A stretch of DNA of 64,000 bases from Litorivivens sp047622145 (GCA_047622145.1 JBLHMO010000001.1:1-64000); one strand, 5' to 3'. Positions 24,859 to 33,214 are shown, counted from the stretch's first letter. Numbers and translations are program-made. Notes: a model not told the origin generated them from the letters alone.

Positions 24859-25683
24859 ATGGCAACGCCAACGATTCTGAAAAAAATCTTGGCTCGCAAA
24901 GCCGAAGAAGTCGCAGAGCGCCGCCAGTCTTGCTCCGACGATGCCTTGCGCGAACAGCTGACGAGTGCGCCAGCGCTGCGCAGTTTTGTCGGCGCTATGC
25001 AAGCCAAACTGCATACAGGCCAATCAGCGGTCATTGCAGAAGTGAAAAAAGCATCGCCCTCAAAAGGCGTTATTCGTGAGAATTTTGATCCCGCAGCGAT
25101 CGCAAGCAGCTACGAGCGAGGGGGCGCGGCTTGTCTCTCGGTGTTGACCGACATCGATTTTTTTCAGGGTGCCGATATCTATTTGCAGTCCGCACGTTCG
25201 GCCTGTTCGCTGCCAGTGATACGTAAGGATTTTATTGTAGATCCCTATCAGGTGGTCGAGGCACGCGTTATCGGCGCAGACTGCGTGTTGCTGATAGCGG
25301 CGGCGCTGCAAGATTCACAACTCCGCAGCCTTTATGAACTCGCGACCAGCTTGGGGCTGGACGTTTTAATCGAAGTGCACAATGAAGCGGAGTTAAAACG
25401 GACCTTGCCGCTGGGTGCCAAATTGGTGGGAATCAATAATCGTGACCTGCACAGTTTTGACACTTCGCTGAACAGTACCTATCGACTGCTCGAGCACATT
25501 GGCGACGACCGAATCGTTGTGACCGAGAGTGGCATTCACAGCGCTGCCGACGTGGCCGCCATGCGCGCCCACGGCGTGAACGCGTTTCTGGTAGGGGAAG
25601 CCTTCATGCGTGCCGATGAGCCGGGTGAAAAACTGGCGGAGCTGTTTGGAGGGGGTGTCGGACCCCTGACCCCTGACGTCTGA
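24859..25683 (+). CDS. trpC: Indole-3-glycerol phosphate synthase
   Basis: TrpC closes the indole ring, converting CdRP to indole-3-glycerol phosphate. The 274-aa TIM barrel has IAEVKKASPSKGVIRENF, CLSVLTDIDFFQG, RKDFIVDPYQV, LVGINNRDLHSFDT and VTESGIHSAADV, covering the catalytic Lys and Glu residues. The normal domain seems to end at KLAELFGG; the last residues (GVGPLTPDV) and the stop codon are read from a tandem heptamer repeat that continues downstream, so the gene's 3' end appears to have been replaced or invaded. TrpF, TrpB and TrpA are not in the window. Confidence 0.96.
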   Translation: MATPTILKKILARKAEEVAERRQSCSDDALREQLTSAPALRSFVGAMQAKLHTGQSAVIAEVKKASPSKGVIRENFDPAAIASSYERGGAACLSVLTDIDFFQGADIYLQSARSACSLPVIRKDFIVDPYQVVEARVIGADCVLLIAAALQDSQLRSLYELATSLGLDVLIEVHNEAELKRTLPLGAKLVGINNRDLHSFDTSLNSTYRLLEHIGDDRIVVTESGIHSAADVAAMRAHGVNAFLVGEAFMRADEPGEKLAELFGGGVGPLTPDV

Positions 25684-25774
25684 CGCAGTTCAAAGTCTAT
25701 ATCATGTTTGGTTTGTGTGGGCGGCCAAGCCGCCCCTGCTTTTAGCGTCAGACATCAAGCGTCCGCCGTCCGAC
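25657..25774. repeat. Heptamer repeat pair flanking a hairpin (MITE-like)
   Basis: Four in-register heptamers (GTCGGAC, CCCTGAC, CCCTGAC, GTCTGAC) lie at 25657-25684 and four more (GTCAGAC, ATCAAGC, GTCCGCC, GTCCGAC) at 25747-25774. The 62 bases between contain a perfect GC hairpin, GGGCGGC-CAA-GCCGCCC (25719-25735). The element fills the space between the convergent trpC and vfr genes and reaches into trpC. A similar arrangement lies between purH and purD. The hairpin may also serve as a terminator. Confidence 0.7.
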
Positions 25775-25779
25775 GAAAA

Positions 25780-26405
25780 TCACCGCGTCCCAAACACCGC
25801 CATCGTCTTACCCTTAACCGACACTAAGCCCTGTTCTTCTAGCGTTTTCAAAACGCGGCCGACCATTTCTCGGGAGCAGTCAACAATGTGGCCAATTTCT
25901 TGGCGGGTAATTTTAATCTGCATGCCATCGGGGTGGGTCATGGCGTCGGGCTGCTTACACAAATCCAGCAGCGTGCGTGCAACACGGTCGGTGACGTCCA
26001 GAAATGCTAGATCGCCAACTTTACGGGTGATATCGCGCAGGCGTATCGCCATTTGCGTTCCCAGTGCAAAAAGTATTTCGGGTACTGCTCGCGCAATTCC
26101 TGGAATTTGCTGTAGCTGATCTCGGCCACTTCGCATTCGGTTTTGGTTTTTACCCAGGCGCTGCGTGTTTCCTCCGAATCGAAAACCCCCATTTCGCCGA
26201 AAAAGTCACCCTTATTGAGGTAGGCCACAATCATTTCGCGGCCTTCGTCATTTTCGATCAAAACGCTTACGGAACCTTCAATGATAAAATACAAAGCGTC
26301 ACTATCGTCGCCTGCATAGATAATGGTGCTCTTGGCAGGGTGGCGGCGGCAATGGCTGAGAAATCCGTCAATATTTGGAATCTCGGGCTTCAGGGCACTG
26401 ATCAT
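25780..26405 (-). pseudogene. vfr: Vfr/CRP-type cAMP receptor regulator, frameshifted
   Basis: Two overlapping frames give one Vfr-like protein of about 208 aa. The upstream frame, from ATG 26405 (GAGGGA at 8 bases), has the cyclic-nucleotide domain: KSTIIYAGDDSDALYFIIEG, GDFFGEMGVF and RSAWVKTKTECEVAEISY, with the Glu and Arg-Ser that bind cAMP in CRP. The downstream frame has EILFALGTQMAIRLRDITRK, GDLAFLDVTDRVARTLLDLC and the helix-turn-helix ITRQEIGHIVDCSREMVGRV. The break is at about 26080-26082, where a run of three Gs (CCC on the coding strand) needs one more base. This could be a real loss of DNA binding or a homopolymer error. In the recognition region Asp replaces the usual Gly (IVGCSR in CRP/Vfr). 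Confidence 0.85.
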
Positions 26406-26548
26406 TGTTGTATTCCCTCAAAGGTAAGTCCGAGAAAGCTAGCTGCGCTGTATTATGCCGTGGCAAGCTGCCATTGGTGACACCTGCGACGAAGTAGGGT
26501 ACTTATGGTAGGATGAGAATTTCCGGACATTGAGGGCAGGAAGGCGCA

Positions 26549-26974
26549 ATGGAAGTCAGCGTAGAATGGATTGATGGTGTCAGCTTTGAAGGCACCTCGG
26601 GCACAGGTCATCGCCTCGTGATGGACGGCCCTGAAGATCTCGGTGGCTGCAACAAAGGCGCGCGCCCTATGGAGTTGCTGTTACTGGGAATGGGCGGCTG
26701 TGCCTCCTTCGATGTGATGAGTATTTTGCGAAAATCGAGGCAAGATGTTCGAGGCTGTGTTGCTAAACTTGAGGCTGAACGCGCCGACGAAGTACCCGCC
26801 GTATTCACTAAAATACATCTGAAATTTTTTGTTAGCGGCGTTAATTTAAAAGAAGCTCTGGTAAAGCGGGCGGTAGAATTGTCAGCAGAAAAATATTGTT
26901 CTGCATCGATCATGCTGGAAAAGGCCGGAGTTGCCATTAGCCACAGCTATGAAATCGAAGGGTTAGCGGCGTGA
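26549..26974 (+). CDS. OsmC/YhfA family protein
   Basis: The 141-aa protein is of the OsmC-like superfamily, whose members are small redox proteins, some of which reduce organic hydroperoxides with paired cysteines. It shows GARPMELLLLGMGGCASFDVM with the first conserved Cys and AEKYCSASIML with the second. The YhfA-type branch has no proven substrate. The gene is divergent from vfr and overlaps the next gene by 4 bases. The same vfr-osmC neighbourhood exists in Pseudomonas. Confidence 0.88.
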   Translation: MEVSVEWIDGVSFEGTSGTGHRLVMDGPEDLGGCNKGARPMELLLLGMGGCASFDVMSILRKSRQDVRGCVAKLEAERADEVPAVFTKIHLKFFVSGVNLKEALVKRAVELSAEKYCSASIMLEKAGVAISHSYEIEGLAA

Positions 26975-27384
26975 CAAGGCCGCCGGCCACCGCGGGTCTT
27001 CGTCATGTTGCGCTATTTGTTGAGCGTTATGAGGAGAGCCTGAGTTTCTATTGCGAGTTGATGGGAATGGACTTGGAGTGGCAGCCCGACGAAGACAACA
27101 GCTATCTCTGCTCTGGCAATGACAATCTGGCGTTGCACCGTTATAAAGGCGCCGAGTGGGACCCTGCGGCCCAAAGGCTGGATCATATTGGCTTCGTCAT
27201 TGACCAGATGGACGATGTCGACCTTTGGTATGAATTTTTAAAAGCCGAAGGCGTGAAGATGAAATCGCTACCGCGAACCCATCGCGATGGCGCCCGCAGC
27301 TTTTATTGCGCCGACCCTGACGGCAATACTGTACAAATTATCTACCATCCGCCGATCAGCGGGCTGCGATTTGCGCGGGATTGA
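26971..27384 (+). CDS. VOC/glyoxalase-fold protein
   Basis: The 137-aa protein begins at GTG 26971 and has the vicinal-oxygen-chelate fold, with two beta-alpha-beta-beta-beta halves. Metal-ligand candidates are the His in LRHVALFVERYEESLSFYCE and in RLDHIGFVID. The C-terminal motif is CADPDGNTVQIIYHPP, where many relatives have Glu at the position of Gln. Substrate cannot be predicted: glyoxalase I, dioxygenase or resistance functions share this fold. It overlaps the OsmC-like gene, suggesting coupled expression and perhaps a detoxification role. Confidence 0.8.
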   Translation: MTRPPATAGLRHVALFVERYEESLSFYCELMGMDLEWQPDEDNSYLCSGNDNLALHRYKGAEWDPAAQRLDHIGFVIDQMDDVDLWYEFLKAEGVKMKSLPRTHRDGARSFYCADPDGNTVQIIYHPPISGLRFARD

Positions 27385-27409
27385 TTCCGCCTATTCCTAT
27401 GCGAGCGCT

Positions 27410-28051
27410 TTACCAGTAGTAGCTTGAGCGCGTCATTACTCTAGACGCCAGCGTCATCAGCTGCTTTATTCCTGGGCTAAAATCCTCCCCGCCGGCTTCC
27501 CGTGCCTTGCTGGCATGTGCAGATTCATCGCTGAGCATTTGTTCAAGTATGGCTCGCGATTTTTCGTCTTCCGGCATCAGCTGTTGCAAATGTTCGCGCA
27601 GATGTTGGCAAACCTGCTCTTCTGTTGCCGCGACAAATCCTAGGCTGATGCGATCCCCCAGTAAACCGGCAAGCGCACCGATCGTAAAAGAAGCTGCGTA
27701 AAAGGCAGGATTCAAGTAGCTGGTGCGGCTTTGCAATTCGTTGAGACGTTGCTCGCACCAGGCAAGATGGTCCACTTCCTCTTCAGCCGATGACTGCATG
27801 GCCGCCTTTACCTCGAGGTCCTTCGCTGTGAGTGCCTGACCGTGGTAAAGGGCCTGCGCACAGACTTCGCCGGTGTGGTTAATGCGCATCAATCCTGCTG
27901 TGTGACGGTTACCGTCGGCGCTGATCGCATTGTCGGCGCTGTGTTCAGCGGGGTTGCTGCGGCGCGGGGAGGCGCTGCCGGGAACGAGGGTTTTGAGTCC
28001 GCGGTCGGCGCTAATAAGCAGTTTGTCGAGAGTGGAAAGTCTACGTGTCAT
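27410..28051 (-). CDS. coq7: 2-polyprenyl-3-methyl-6-methoxy-1,4-benzoquinol hydroxylase
   Basis: Coq7 performs the last ring hydroxylation in ubiquinone synthesis with a di-iron centre. The 213-aa protein shows the motif MRINHTGEVCAQALYHGQAL, then EEEVDHLAWCEQRL and SDESAHASKAREAG, giving the E...ExxH ligand pairs of the family. Its length matches Pseudomonas Coq7. It is convergent with the VOC gene and close to vfr-osmC, as in Pseudomonas. The degraded DISM-like gene upstream is on the same strand but ends 57 bp earlier. Confidence 0.95.
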   Translation of the reverse strand: MTRRLSTLDKLLISADRGLKTLVPGSASPRRSNPAEHSADNAISADGNRHTAGLMRINHTGEVCAQALYHGQALTAKDLEVKAAMQSSAEEEVDHLAWCEQRLNELQSRTSYLNPAFYAASFTIGALAGLLGDRISLGFVAATEEQVCQHLREHLQQLMPEDEKSRAILEQMLSDESAHASKAREAGGEDFSPGIKQLMTLASRVMTRSSYYW

Positions 28052-28107
28052 ATAGGGCTCCAGCTATCGCCCAGTTTACTGAGGGGGGAACAGAAAGGCC
28101 ATCGCTT

Positions 28108-28751
28108 CTATTTATATTCCGTCTCGGTAGAATCAGACAGCCGTTCGACTATCAGGCGTTTTAAAGTAAAGTTGGCAGAGGGTTTACTCATCTGGCGGTA
28201 GGGCATGGGTGCCTCGACAATGCGCGCGGCATTGTCGAGCAGGTAAATAGACGTTGGAATGGTAAGCCTAGCCTCAAGTGCATCGCTGTGTATCCGTCGG
28301 TAGAGCTCGACCCCCTGGGGCGTTGATACAGGCGGGGTTTGCGCACCAGCAATGCATTGCCGGCCGCTGCAATGGCGGTGGGGCTGCCGTGACGATAACG
28401 GGTCGCGCTATCGAATTGAGAAGGCCGAATGTGCAAGGCCGCGTGTCGTTCTTCCAGGCTATCGTTGGCAGGGGCAAAACGCAGCTAGTAGCGACCGCGA
28501 CTAAAATCCAGCGTCAGGTCGCCGCGGAAGGTGTGAGCGCGAAAATCGAAATCCTGAGCTTGGATTTGACGTTGCGGGTCGAGCAAGATGTCGAGGTGGT
28601 CGGAAAGGTTTTCTTCACAATGCGTTTGCGGCAGGCGCAAGATATCCGCTGCCTGTGCCTGCGAGGGCAGGCACAGGATCAGAAGGCACCAGAGGCTAGC
28701 TTTCCCGCGCGATAGCCCGGTAGCCAATATCCTTGCGGTAATAAACACCAT
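28108..28751 (-). pseudogene. Degraded secreted/sensor protein, similar to 7TM-DISM extracellular domain
   Basis: From a start overlapping the 3' end of purD, the minus strand encodes a signal peptide (LWCLLILCLPSQAQA) and DHLDILLDPQRQIQ, up to SRGRY, where an amber stop (TAG, near 28483-28485) sits at the place of a Trp expected in YWLRF. The same frame continues (LRFAPANDSLEE, ALHIRPSQFDSATRY) and after a one-base shift near 28320 goes on as GVELYRRIHSDALEARLTIP and ends at 28108. The pattern matches the DISMED2 periplasmic domain that opens RetS/LadS-type sensors, and the locus, right after purD, is where Pseudomonas carries retS. Membrane and kinase parts are absent. The family call is mine by eye and moderate. 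Confidence 0.5.
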
Positions 28752-29979
28752 CCCAGGTGATTTGCTCTGCCAGTTGGTAGGCTTTTTGTTGTGCTTCGGT
28801 CACGCTCAATCCCAGCGCCGTGGCACAGAGCACGCGTCCGCCGTTGGTCACTACGGTATCTCCATCGAGTGCAGTACCCGCGTGAAATACCTTTGAGCTG
28901 CCATCGCCGCTTGCTTTCGGCAAGGTGATGGCTTTTCCTTTTTCATAGCTGTTGGGGTAGCCGCCCGCAGCGAGGACAACGCCCACGGCCTTGCGCGCGT
29001 CCCACTGAATATGGTGCTCGTTGAGTTTGCCGTCTAACGCTGCATGGATGAGATCGATAAAGTCCGAGCGCAAACGCAGCATAATGGGCTGGGTTTCCGG
29101 GTCGCCAAAACGGCAGTTAAATTCGATGACCTTGGGCTGGCCATCATCGGAAATCATTAATCCGGCGTACAGAAAACCGACGTAGCGATGGCCTTCTGCG
29201 GCCATACCCTCAACCGTGGGCATGATGACCTGATCCATTATGCGCTGGTGGATAACAGGCGTAACGACCGGGGCTGGCGAGTAAGCGCCCATGCCGCCGG
29301 TATTGGGGCCGGTGTCGCCGTCGCCAATGCGTTTGTGATCCTGGCTGGTGGCCATGGGTAAAACGTTGCTGCCGTCTACCATGACGATAAAGCTGGCTTC
29401 TTCGCCTTCGAGAAACTCTTCAATGACCACGCGGCAGCCGGCTTCGCCGAAGGCGTTACCGGACAGCATGTCGCGCACAGCAGCTTCTGCTTGCTCTACC
29501 GTTTCGGCCACGATAACGCCTTTGCCCGCAGCCAGACCGTCGGCCTTAACCACGATAGGCGCACCCATTTTGCGGATGTAGGCCAGTGCAGGTTCGACCT
29601 CGGTGAAATTTTGGTAGTCCCCGGTCGGTATTTTATGCCGGGCTAGAAAGTCCTTGGTAAAGGCTTTGGAGCCTTCAAGTTGCGAGGCGCCTTTGCTGGG
29701 GCCAAAACAGCTTAGGCCTCGCTTTTGGAAATAATCAACGATGCCTCCAACCAGGGGTGCTTCTGGGCCAATAATGGTTAGGCCGACATGTTCTTTTTTG
29801 GCGAAATCTGCAAGGCCCTCGAAGTCCATGATGTCGATGGCGATATTTGTCATTTTGGCTTCGCGCGCAGTACCGGCATTGCCGGGTGCGACGAATACTT
29901 GGCTGACGTTGGCCGTTTGCGCTGCCTTCCAAGCCAGGGCGTGCTCGCGCCCGCCGCCGCCGATGATTAGGATTTTCAT
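28696..29979 (-). CDS. purD: Phosphoribosylamine-glycine ligase (GARS)
   Basis: PurD condenses phosphoribosylamine with glycine, using ATP, in step two of purine synthesis. The 427-aa ATP-grasp protein starts MKILIIGGGGREHALAWKAA and includes IIGPEAPLVGGIVDYF, VVKADGLAAGKGVIVAE, DHKRIGDGDTGPNTGGMGAY and the metal-ligating EFNCRFGDPETQ. It lies 147 bp downstream of purH on the same strand; the gap contains a heptamer-repeat element. Confidence 0.98.
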   Translation of the reverse strand: MKILIIGGGGREHALAWKAAQTANVSQVFVAPGNAGTAREAKMTNIAIDIMDFEGLADFAKKEHVGLTIIGPEAPLVGGIVDYFQKRGLSCFGPSKGASQLEGSKAFTKDFLARHKIPTGDYQNFTEVEPALAYIRKMGAPIVVKADGLAAGKGVIVAETVEQAEAAVRDMLSGNAFGEAGCRVVIEEFLEGEEASFIVMVDGSNVLPMATSQDHKRIGDGDTGPNTGGMGAYSPAPVVTPVIHQRIMDQVIMPTVEGMAAEGHRYVGFLYAGLMISDDGQPKVIEFNCRFGDPETQPIMLRLRSDFIDLIHAALDGKLNEHHIQWDARKAVGVVLAAGGYPNSYEKGKAITLPKASGDGSSKVFHAGTALDGDTVVTNGGRVLCATALGLSVTEAQQKAYQLAEQITWDGVYYRKDIGYRAIARES

Positions 29980-30026
29980 TGTTTACCTTTGTCGTAAGCC
30001 GAGTTTACATTGCTGCGCAGCGAGTG

Positions 30027-30118
30027 GTCTGACGTTAGACGCTACAGGCGAACTCGGTAATTTCTTCGAATGTAGTTAGTCTTTTTGGACGGCGCAGCCG
30101 TCGCGTCTGACATCCGAC
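30027..30118. repeat. Heptamer repeats flanking a hairpin (second copy)
   Basis: Heptamers GTCTGAC-GTTAGAC occur at 30027-30040 and GTCTGAC-ATCCGAC at 30105-30118. The 64 bases between end in the hairpin GACGGC-GCA-GCCGTC (30088-30102), whose sequence resembles that of the trpC-vfr element (GGnCGGC..AGCCGnC). It fills most of the purH-purD gap, so it is transcribed in the operon. Confidence 0.65.
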
Positions 30119-30126
30119 TCCAGTTC

Positions 30127-31704
30127 CTAATGCCTAAAATGTCGCATTCCGGTAAATACCATTGCCATGCCGTGCTCGTCGGCCGCGGCGATAACTTCAT
30201 CGTCGCGAATCGACCCGCCGGGCTGGATAACGCAGCTGATCCCCACGCTGGCAGCGTTGTCGATGCCGTCGCGAAAGGGGAAGAAGGCATCGGAGGCCAT
30301 GACCGAACCTTTGACTTCCAAGTTCGCATGCTCGGCTTTGATCGCGGCAATACGAGCAGAGTTAATACGGCTCATTTGGCCGGCGCCAACGCCGATAGTG
30401 CGACCGCCATTACCATAGACAATCGCATTGGATTTCACCATCTTGGCGACCTTCCAGGTAAACAGCAGATCACCAATTTCCTCTGCGGTCGGCTGGCGCT
30501 TGCTGACTACCTGCAGCTCAGCGACAGCGATCATACCGAGGTCGCGGTCCTGCACCAGCAGGCCACCGGTGACCCGTTTAAAGTCGAAGGCGGCATCGCT
30601 GCGCAGCCATTCGCCACAGGTAAGCAGGCGCACGTTTTTCTTGGCGGTAATCACGGCTACGGCTTCATCGGTGACTGAGGGAGCGATAATCACTTCGACA
30701 AACTGGCGCTCGCAGATGCTGGTAGCAGTTGCGGCATCAAGCTCACGGTTAAAGGCAATTATGCCACCAAAGGACGATTCTGGGTCGGTGGCAAAGGCCT
30801 TGTTGTAGGCCTCACTTAAGGTCGGAGCAATCGCAACACCGCAGGGGTTGGCGTGTTTGACGATGACGCAGGCGGGCTCGTCGAACAGTTTAACGGTCTC
30901 GAGCGCGGCATCGGTGTCGGCGATGTTGTTGTAGGACAGCTCTTTACCTTGTAGTTGACGCGCGCTGGCGATTGAGCCGACGGGTGCGTTTTTCTCAATA
31001 TAAAATGCGCTGCGCTGATGTGAATTTTCGCCGTAGCGCAGTTCCTGCTGTTTGCTGAACTGGGTGTTAAAGGTGCGCGGGAACTGCTCGCTGCCACCGT
31101 CGACGAGACGGCCGAAATAATTGGCGATAGCGCCGTCATAGGCGGCGGTATGTTCATAGGCGCGTATGGCGAGATCAAAGCGTGTTTTGTAGCGGGTTGA
31201 TCCGCCGTTGGCGTCGAGTTCGTCAAGGATGCGTTGATAGTCGGAGGCGTTGACGACAATGCTGACGTCTTTATGGTTTTTCGCTGCGGCGCGCACCATA
31301 GTGGGGCCGCCAATGTCGATATTTTCAATCGCGTCTTCAAGCGAACAGTCGGCTTTGGCAACGGTTTGTTCAAAGGGGTAGAGGTTGACTACCACCATAT
31401 CGATGGCGGAAATGCCATGTTCGTCCATCACACCATCGTCAGTGCCGCGGCGACCGAGAATGCCGCCGTGTACTTTGGGGTGAAGGGTTTTTACGCGGCC
31501 GTCCATCATTTCGGGAAAGCCGGTGTAGTCAGAAACTTCCCTGACGTCTATGCCGTTTTCCTGCAGGAGGCGAAAGGTACCTCCGGTTGAGAGTAACTCA
31601 ACGCCCCGTTCGCGCAGTGCGCGAGCGAAATCGACTATGCCGGATTTGTCTGAAACACTAATAAGTGCACGCTTTACGGGTCTCGCTTGCTCTGCTGTGC
31701 TCAT
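30127..31704 (-). CDS. purH: Bifunctional AICAR transformylase / IMP cyclohydrolase
   Basis: PurH performs the last two steps of IMP synthesis. The 525-aa protein opens with the cyclohydrolase domain (ALISVSDKSGIVDFARALRE; LLSTGGTFRLL; KTLHPKVHGGILGRRG; NIDIGGPTMVRAAAKN). The transformylase domain follows, with RYGENSHQRSAFY, KHANPCGVAIA with the catalytic Lys-His, SFGGIIAFNREL and VGAGQMSRI. Length agrees with the family (about 529). It is upstream of purD on the same strand, as in Pseudomonas, and downstream of fis. Confidence 0.98.
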   Translation of the reverse strand: MSTAEQARPVKRALISVSDKSGIVDFARALRERGVELLSTGGTFRLLQENGIDVREVSDYTGFPEMMDGRVKTLHPKVHGGILGRRGTDDGVMDEHGISAIDMVVVNLYPFEQTVAKADCSLEDAIENIDIGGPTMVRAAAKNHKDVSIVVNASDYQRILDELDANGGSTRYKTRFDLAIRAYEHTAAYDGAIANYFGRLVDGGSEQFPRTFNTQFSKQQELRYGENSHQRSAFYIEKNAPVGSIASARQLQGKELSYNNIADTDAALETVKLFDEPACVIVKHANPCGVAIAPTLSEAYNKAFATDPESSFGGIIAFNRELDAATATSICERQFVEVIIAPSVTDEAVAVITAKKNVRLLTCGEWLRSDAAFDFKRVTGGLLVQDRDLGMIAVAELQVVSKRQPTAEEIGDLLFTWKVAKMVKSNAIVYGNGGRTIGVGAGQMSRINSARIAAIKAEHANLEVKGSVMASDAFFPFRDGIDNAASVGISCVIQPGGSIRDDEVIAAADEHGMAMVFTGMRHFRH

Positions 31705-31812
31705 TGAAGCTCAGTTACCTTGTTTGATCGCAAATGAAAAGATTGGTCATAAATAGAAAGCTTAATCGTGAATATAAAGCCTGATCGCGAGTCGAAAAGT
31801 GAATTGGGCGGC

Positions 31813-32115
31813 CTACAGCAGCCCGTATTTCTTAAGCTTTTTACGCAGCGTTCCACGATTCAGGCCCAGCAGCTGAGAGGCGCGGGTCTGATTGTTACGG
31901 GTGTAGCTCATCACTTTTTCGAGCAACGGCGCTTCCACCTCAGACAAGACCATTTCATAGACGTCGGTAACGTCTTGGCCATCGAGCTGATCAAAGTAGT
32001 TTTTCACCGCAACCGCTACGTTTTCACGCAGTGATTGGGATTCGGCGATAGCCGCGAAAGTATCGGAGCCAGTATTTTCTACCAGCTCCAGTTTTGTTTC
32101 TGCACTCGCACTCAT
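31813..32115 (-). CDS. fis: Fis-type nucleoid-associated DNA-binding protein
   Basis: Fis bends DNA and activates growth-related promoters. The 100-aa product has the standard layout: a variable N-terminus and a C-terminal helix-turn-helix (TRNNQTRASQLLGLNRGTLR, KKLKKYGLL). It overlaps the end of dusB by 4 bases, the dusB-fis arrangement known from E. coli and Pseudomonas, so fis is translated from the dusB message. Confidence 0.96.
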   Translation of the reverse strand: MSASAETKLELVENTGSDTFAAIAESQSLRENVAVAVKNYFDQLDGQDVTDVYEMVLSEVEAPLLEKVMSYTRNNQTRASQLLGLNRGTLRKKLKKYGLL

Positions 32116-33104
32116 GCTGCAATTTCCCCTGTGTCATATTGCTGCCAATCGTCGGCAAAAGCCTGGATGGCGTCCAACTGTTCGCTCGCACTGAGCAGTC
32201 CATTGAAGTGCTTGCGTATCGATTCTGTTCCCGCCGCGTCCTGTAAATACCAGGACAGGTGTTTACGCGCGATTTTCAGCCCCTGCCGCTCACCGTAAAA
32301 CTGGTGTAGCGCCCGCACGTGGCCTTCAAGCGTTGCGCAAAATTCTGCTCGCGACACTGGTTCCGCCAACACTCCAGTGGCCAGATAGTGGTTGATCTCG
32401 CGAAACAACCAAGGCCGACCCTGAGCACCGCGACCAATCATCACGCCGTCGGCTCCGGTGTAGGCCAACACCTCGCCCGCCTGCTGTGGTGTGCAAATAT
32501 CGCCATTGGCGAATACCGGTACACCCACTCGCTGCTTGATGGCGGCGATGGTGTCGTATTCCGCGCTACCCTTATAGCGACAGGCGCGGGTTCTGCCATG
32601 TACGGCCAGAGACTGTATGCCTACATCTTCAGCGATAGCTGCGATCTCGACGCCATTGCGTTGCTCCGGCGACCACCCTGTGCGAATTTTCAGGGTAACC
32701 GGTACGGTCACTGCGGCGACGACCGCTTCCAGAATAGCCCGCACCAATTTTGGGTCACGTAAGAGTGCGGAACCCGCATCTCGACGACAGATCTTCTTGG
32801 CCGGGCAACCCATATTGATATCAATTAACTCGGCCCCGAGTGTTTCGTTATATTGGGCTGCTGCTGCCATTTCGGCTGGATCTGCGCCAGCGATTTGCAC
32901 CGCTCTGGGCGTTGCGACGTCATGGGCAAGTCGCAGCAGGGTCTTGCGGCTATTGCGCAGCTCGGCATTGCTAATGACCATTTCTGAAACAGTCAAGCTC
33001 GCGCCGAACTGACGACATAGCCGTCGAAACGGCAAATCTGTGACGCCCGCCATAGGCGCGAGAACGGCCCTGCCTAGCAAGATGAAGTGGCCAATCCGGA
33101 TCAT
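32112..33104 (-). CDS. dusB: tRNA-dihydrouridine synthase B
   Basis: DusB reduces uridine to dihydrouridine in the tRNA D-loop using FMN and NADPH. I choose ATG 33104 (MIRIGHFILLGRAVLAPMAG), preceded by AGGA at 6 bases, rather than the 17-codon extension. The 330-aa TIM barrel has VLAPMAGVTDLPFR, the catalytic Cys in DINMGCPAKKI, KIRTGW, HGRTR and the phosphate-binding GVMIGRGAQGRPW. It precedes fis with a 4-base overlap and follows the DUF3426 gene by 110 bases. Confidence 0.95.
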   Translation of the reverse strand: MIRIGHFILLGRAVLAPMAGVTDLPFRRLCRQFGASLTVSEMVISNAELRNSRKTLLRLAHDVATPRAVQIAGADPAEMAAAAQYNETLGAELIDINMGCPAKKICRRDAGSALLRDPKLVRAILEAVVAAVTVPVTLKIRTGWSPEQRNGVEIAAIAEDVGIQSLAVHGRTRACRYKGSAEYDTIAAIKQRVGVPVFANGDICTPQQAGEVLAYTGADGVMIGRGAQGRPWLFREINHYLATGVLAEPVSRAEFCATLEGHVRALHQFYGERQGLKIARKHLSWYLQDAAGTESIRKHFNGLLSASEQLDAIQAFADDWQQYDTGEIAA

Positions 33105-33214
33105 GGTCAGTCCTACAGAGCAGCGGAAACTCACGAAAAAATGAGGCGTAATCATACTATCTTGCGGACGGTCGATAAAGACTTGTGTTTATCTTTTAAC
33201 CAGTATATTAGGGC

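Noticed and set aside
33161..33200. GATAAA...TTTATC hairpin with T-run after the DUF3426-dusB gap
   Set aside because: Six weak A-T pairs with an eight-base loop; too weak to call a terminator.
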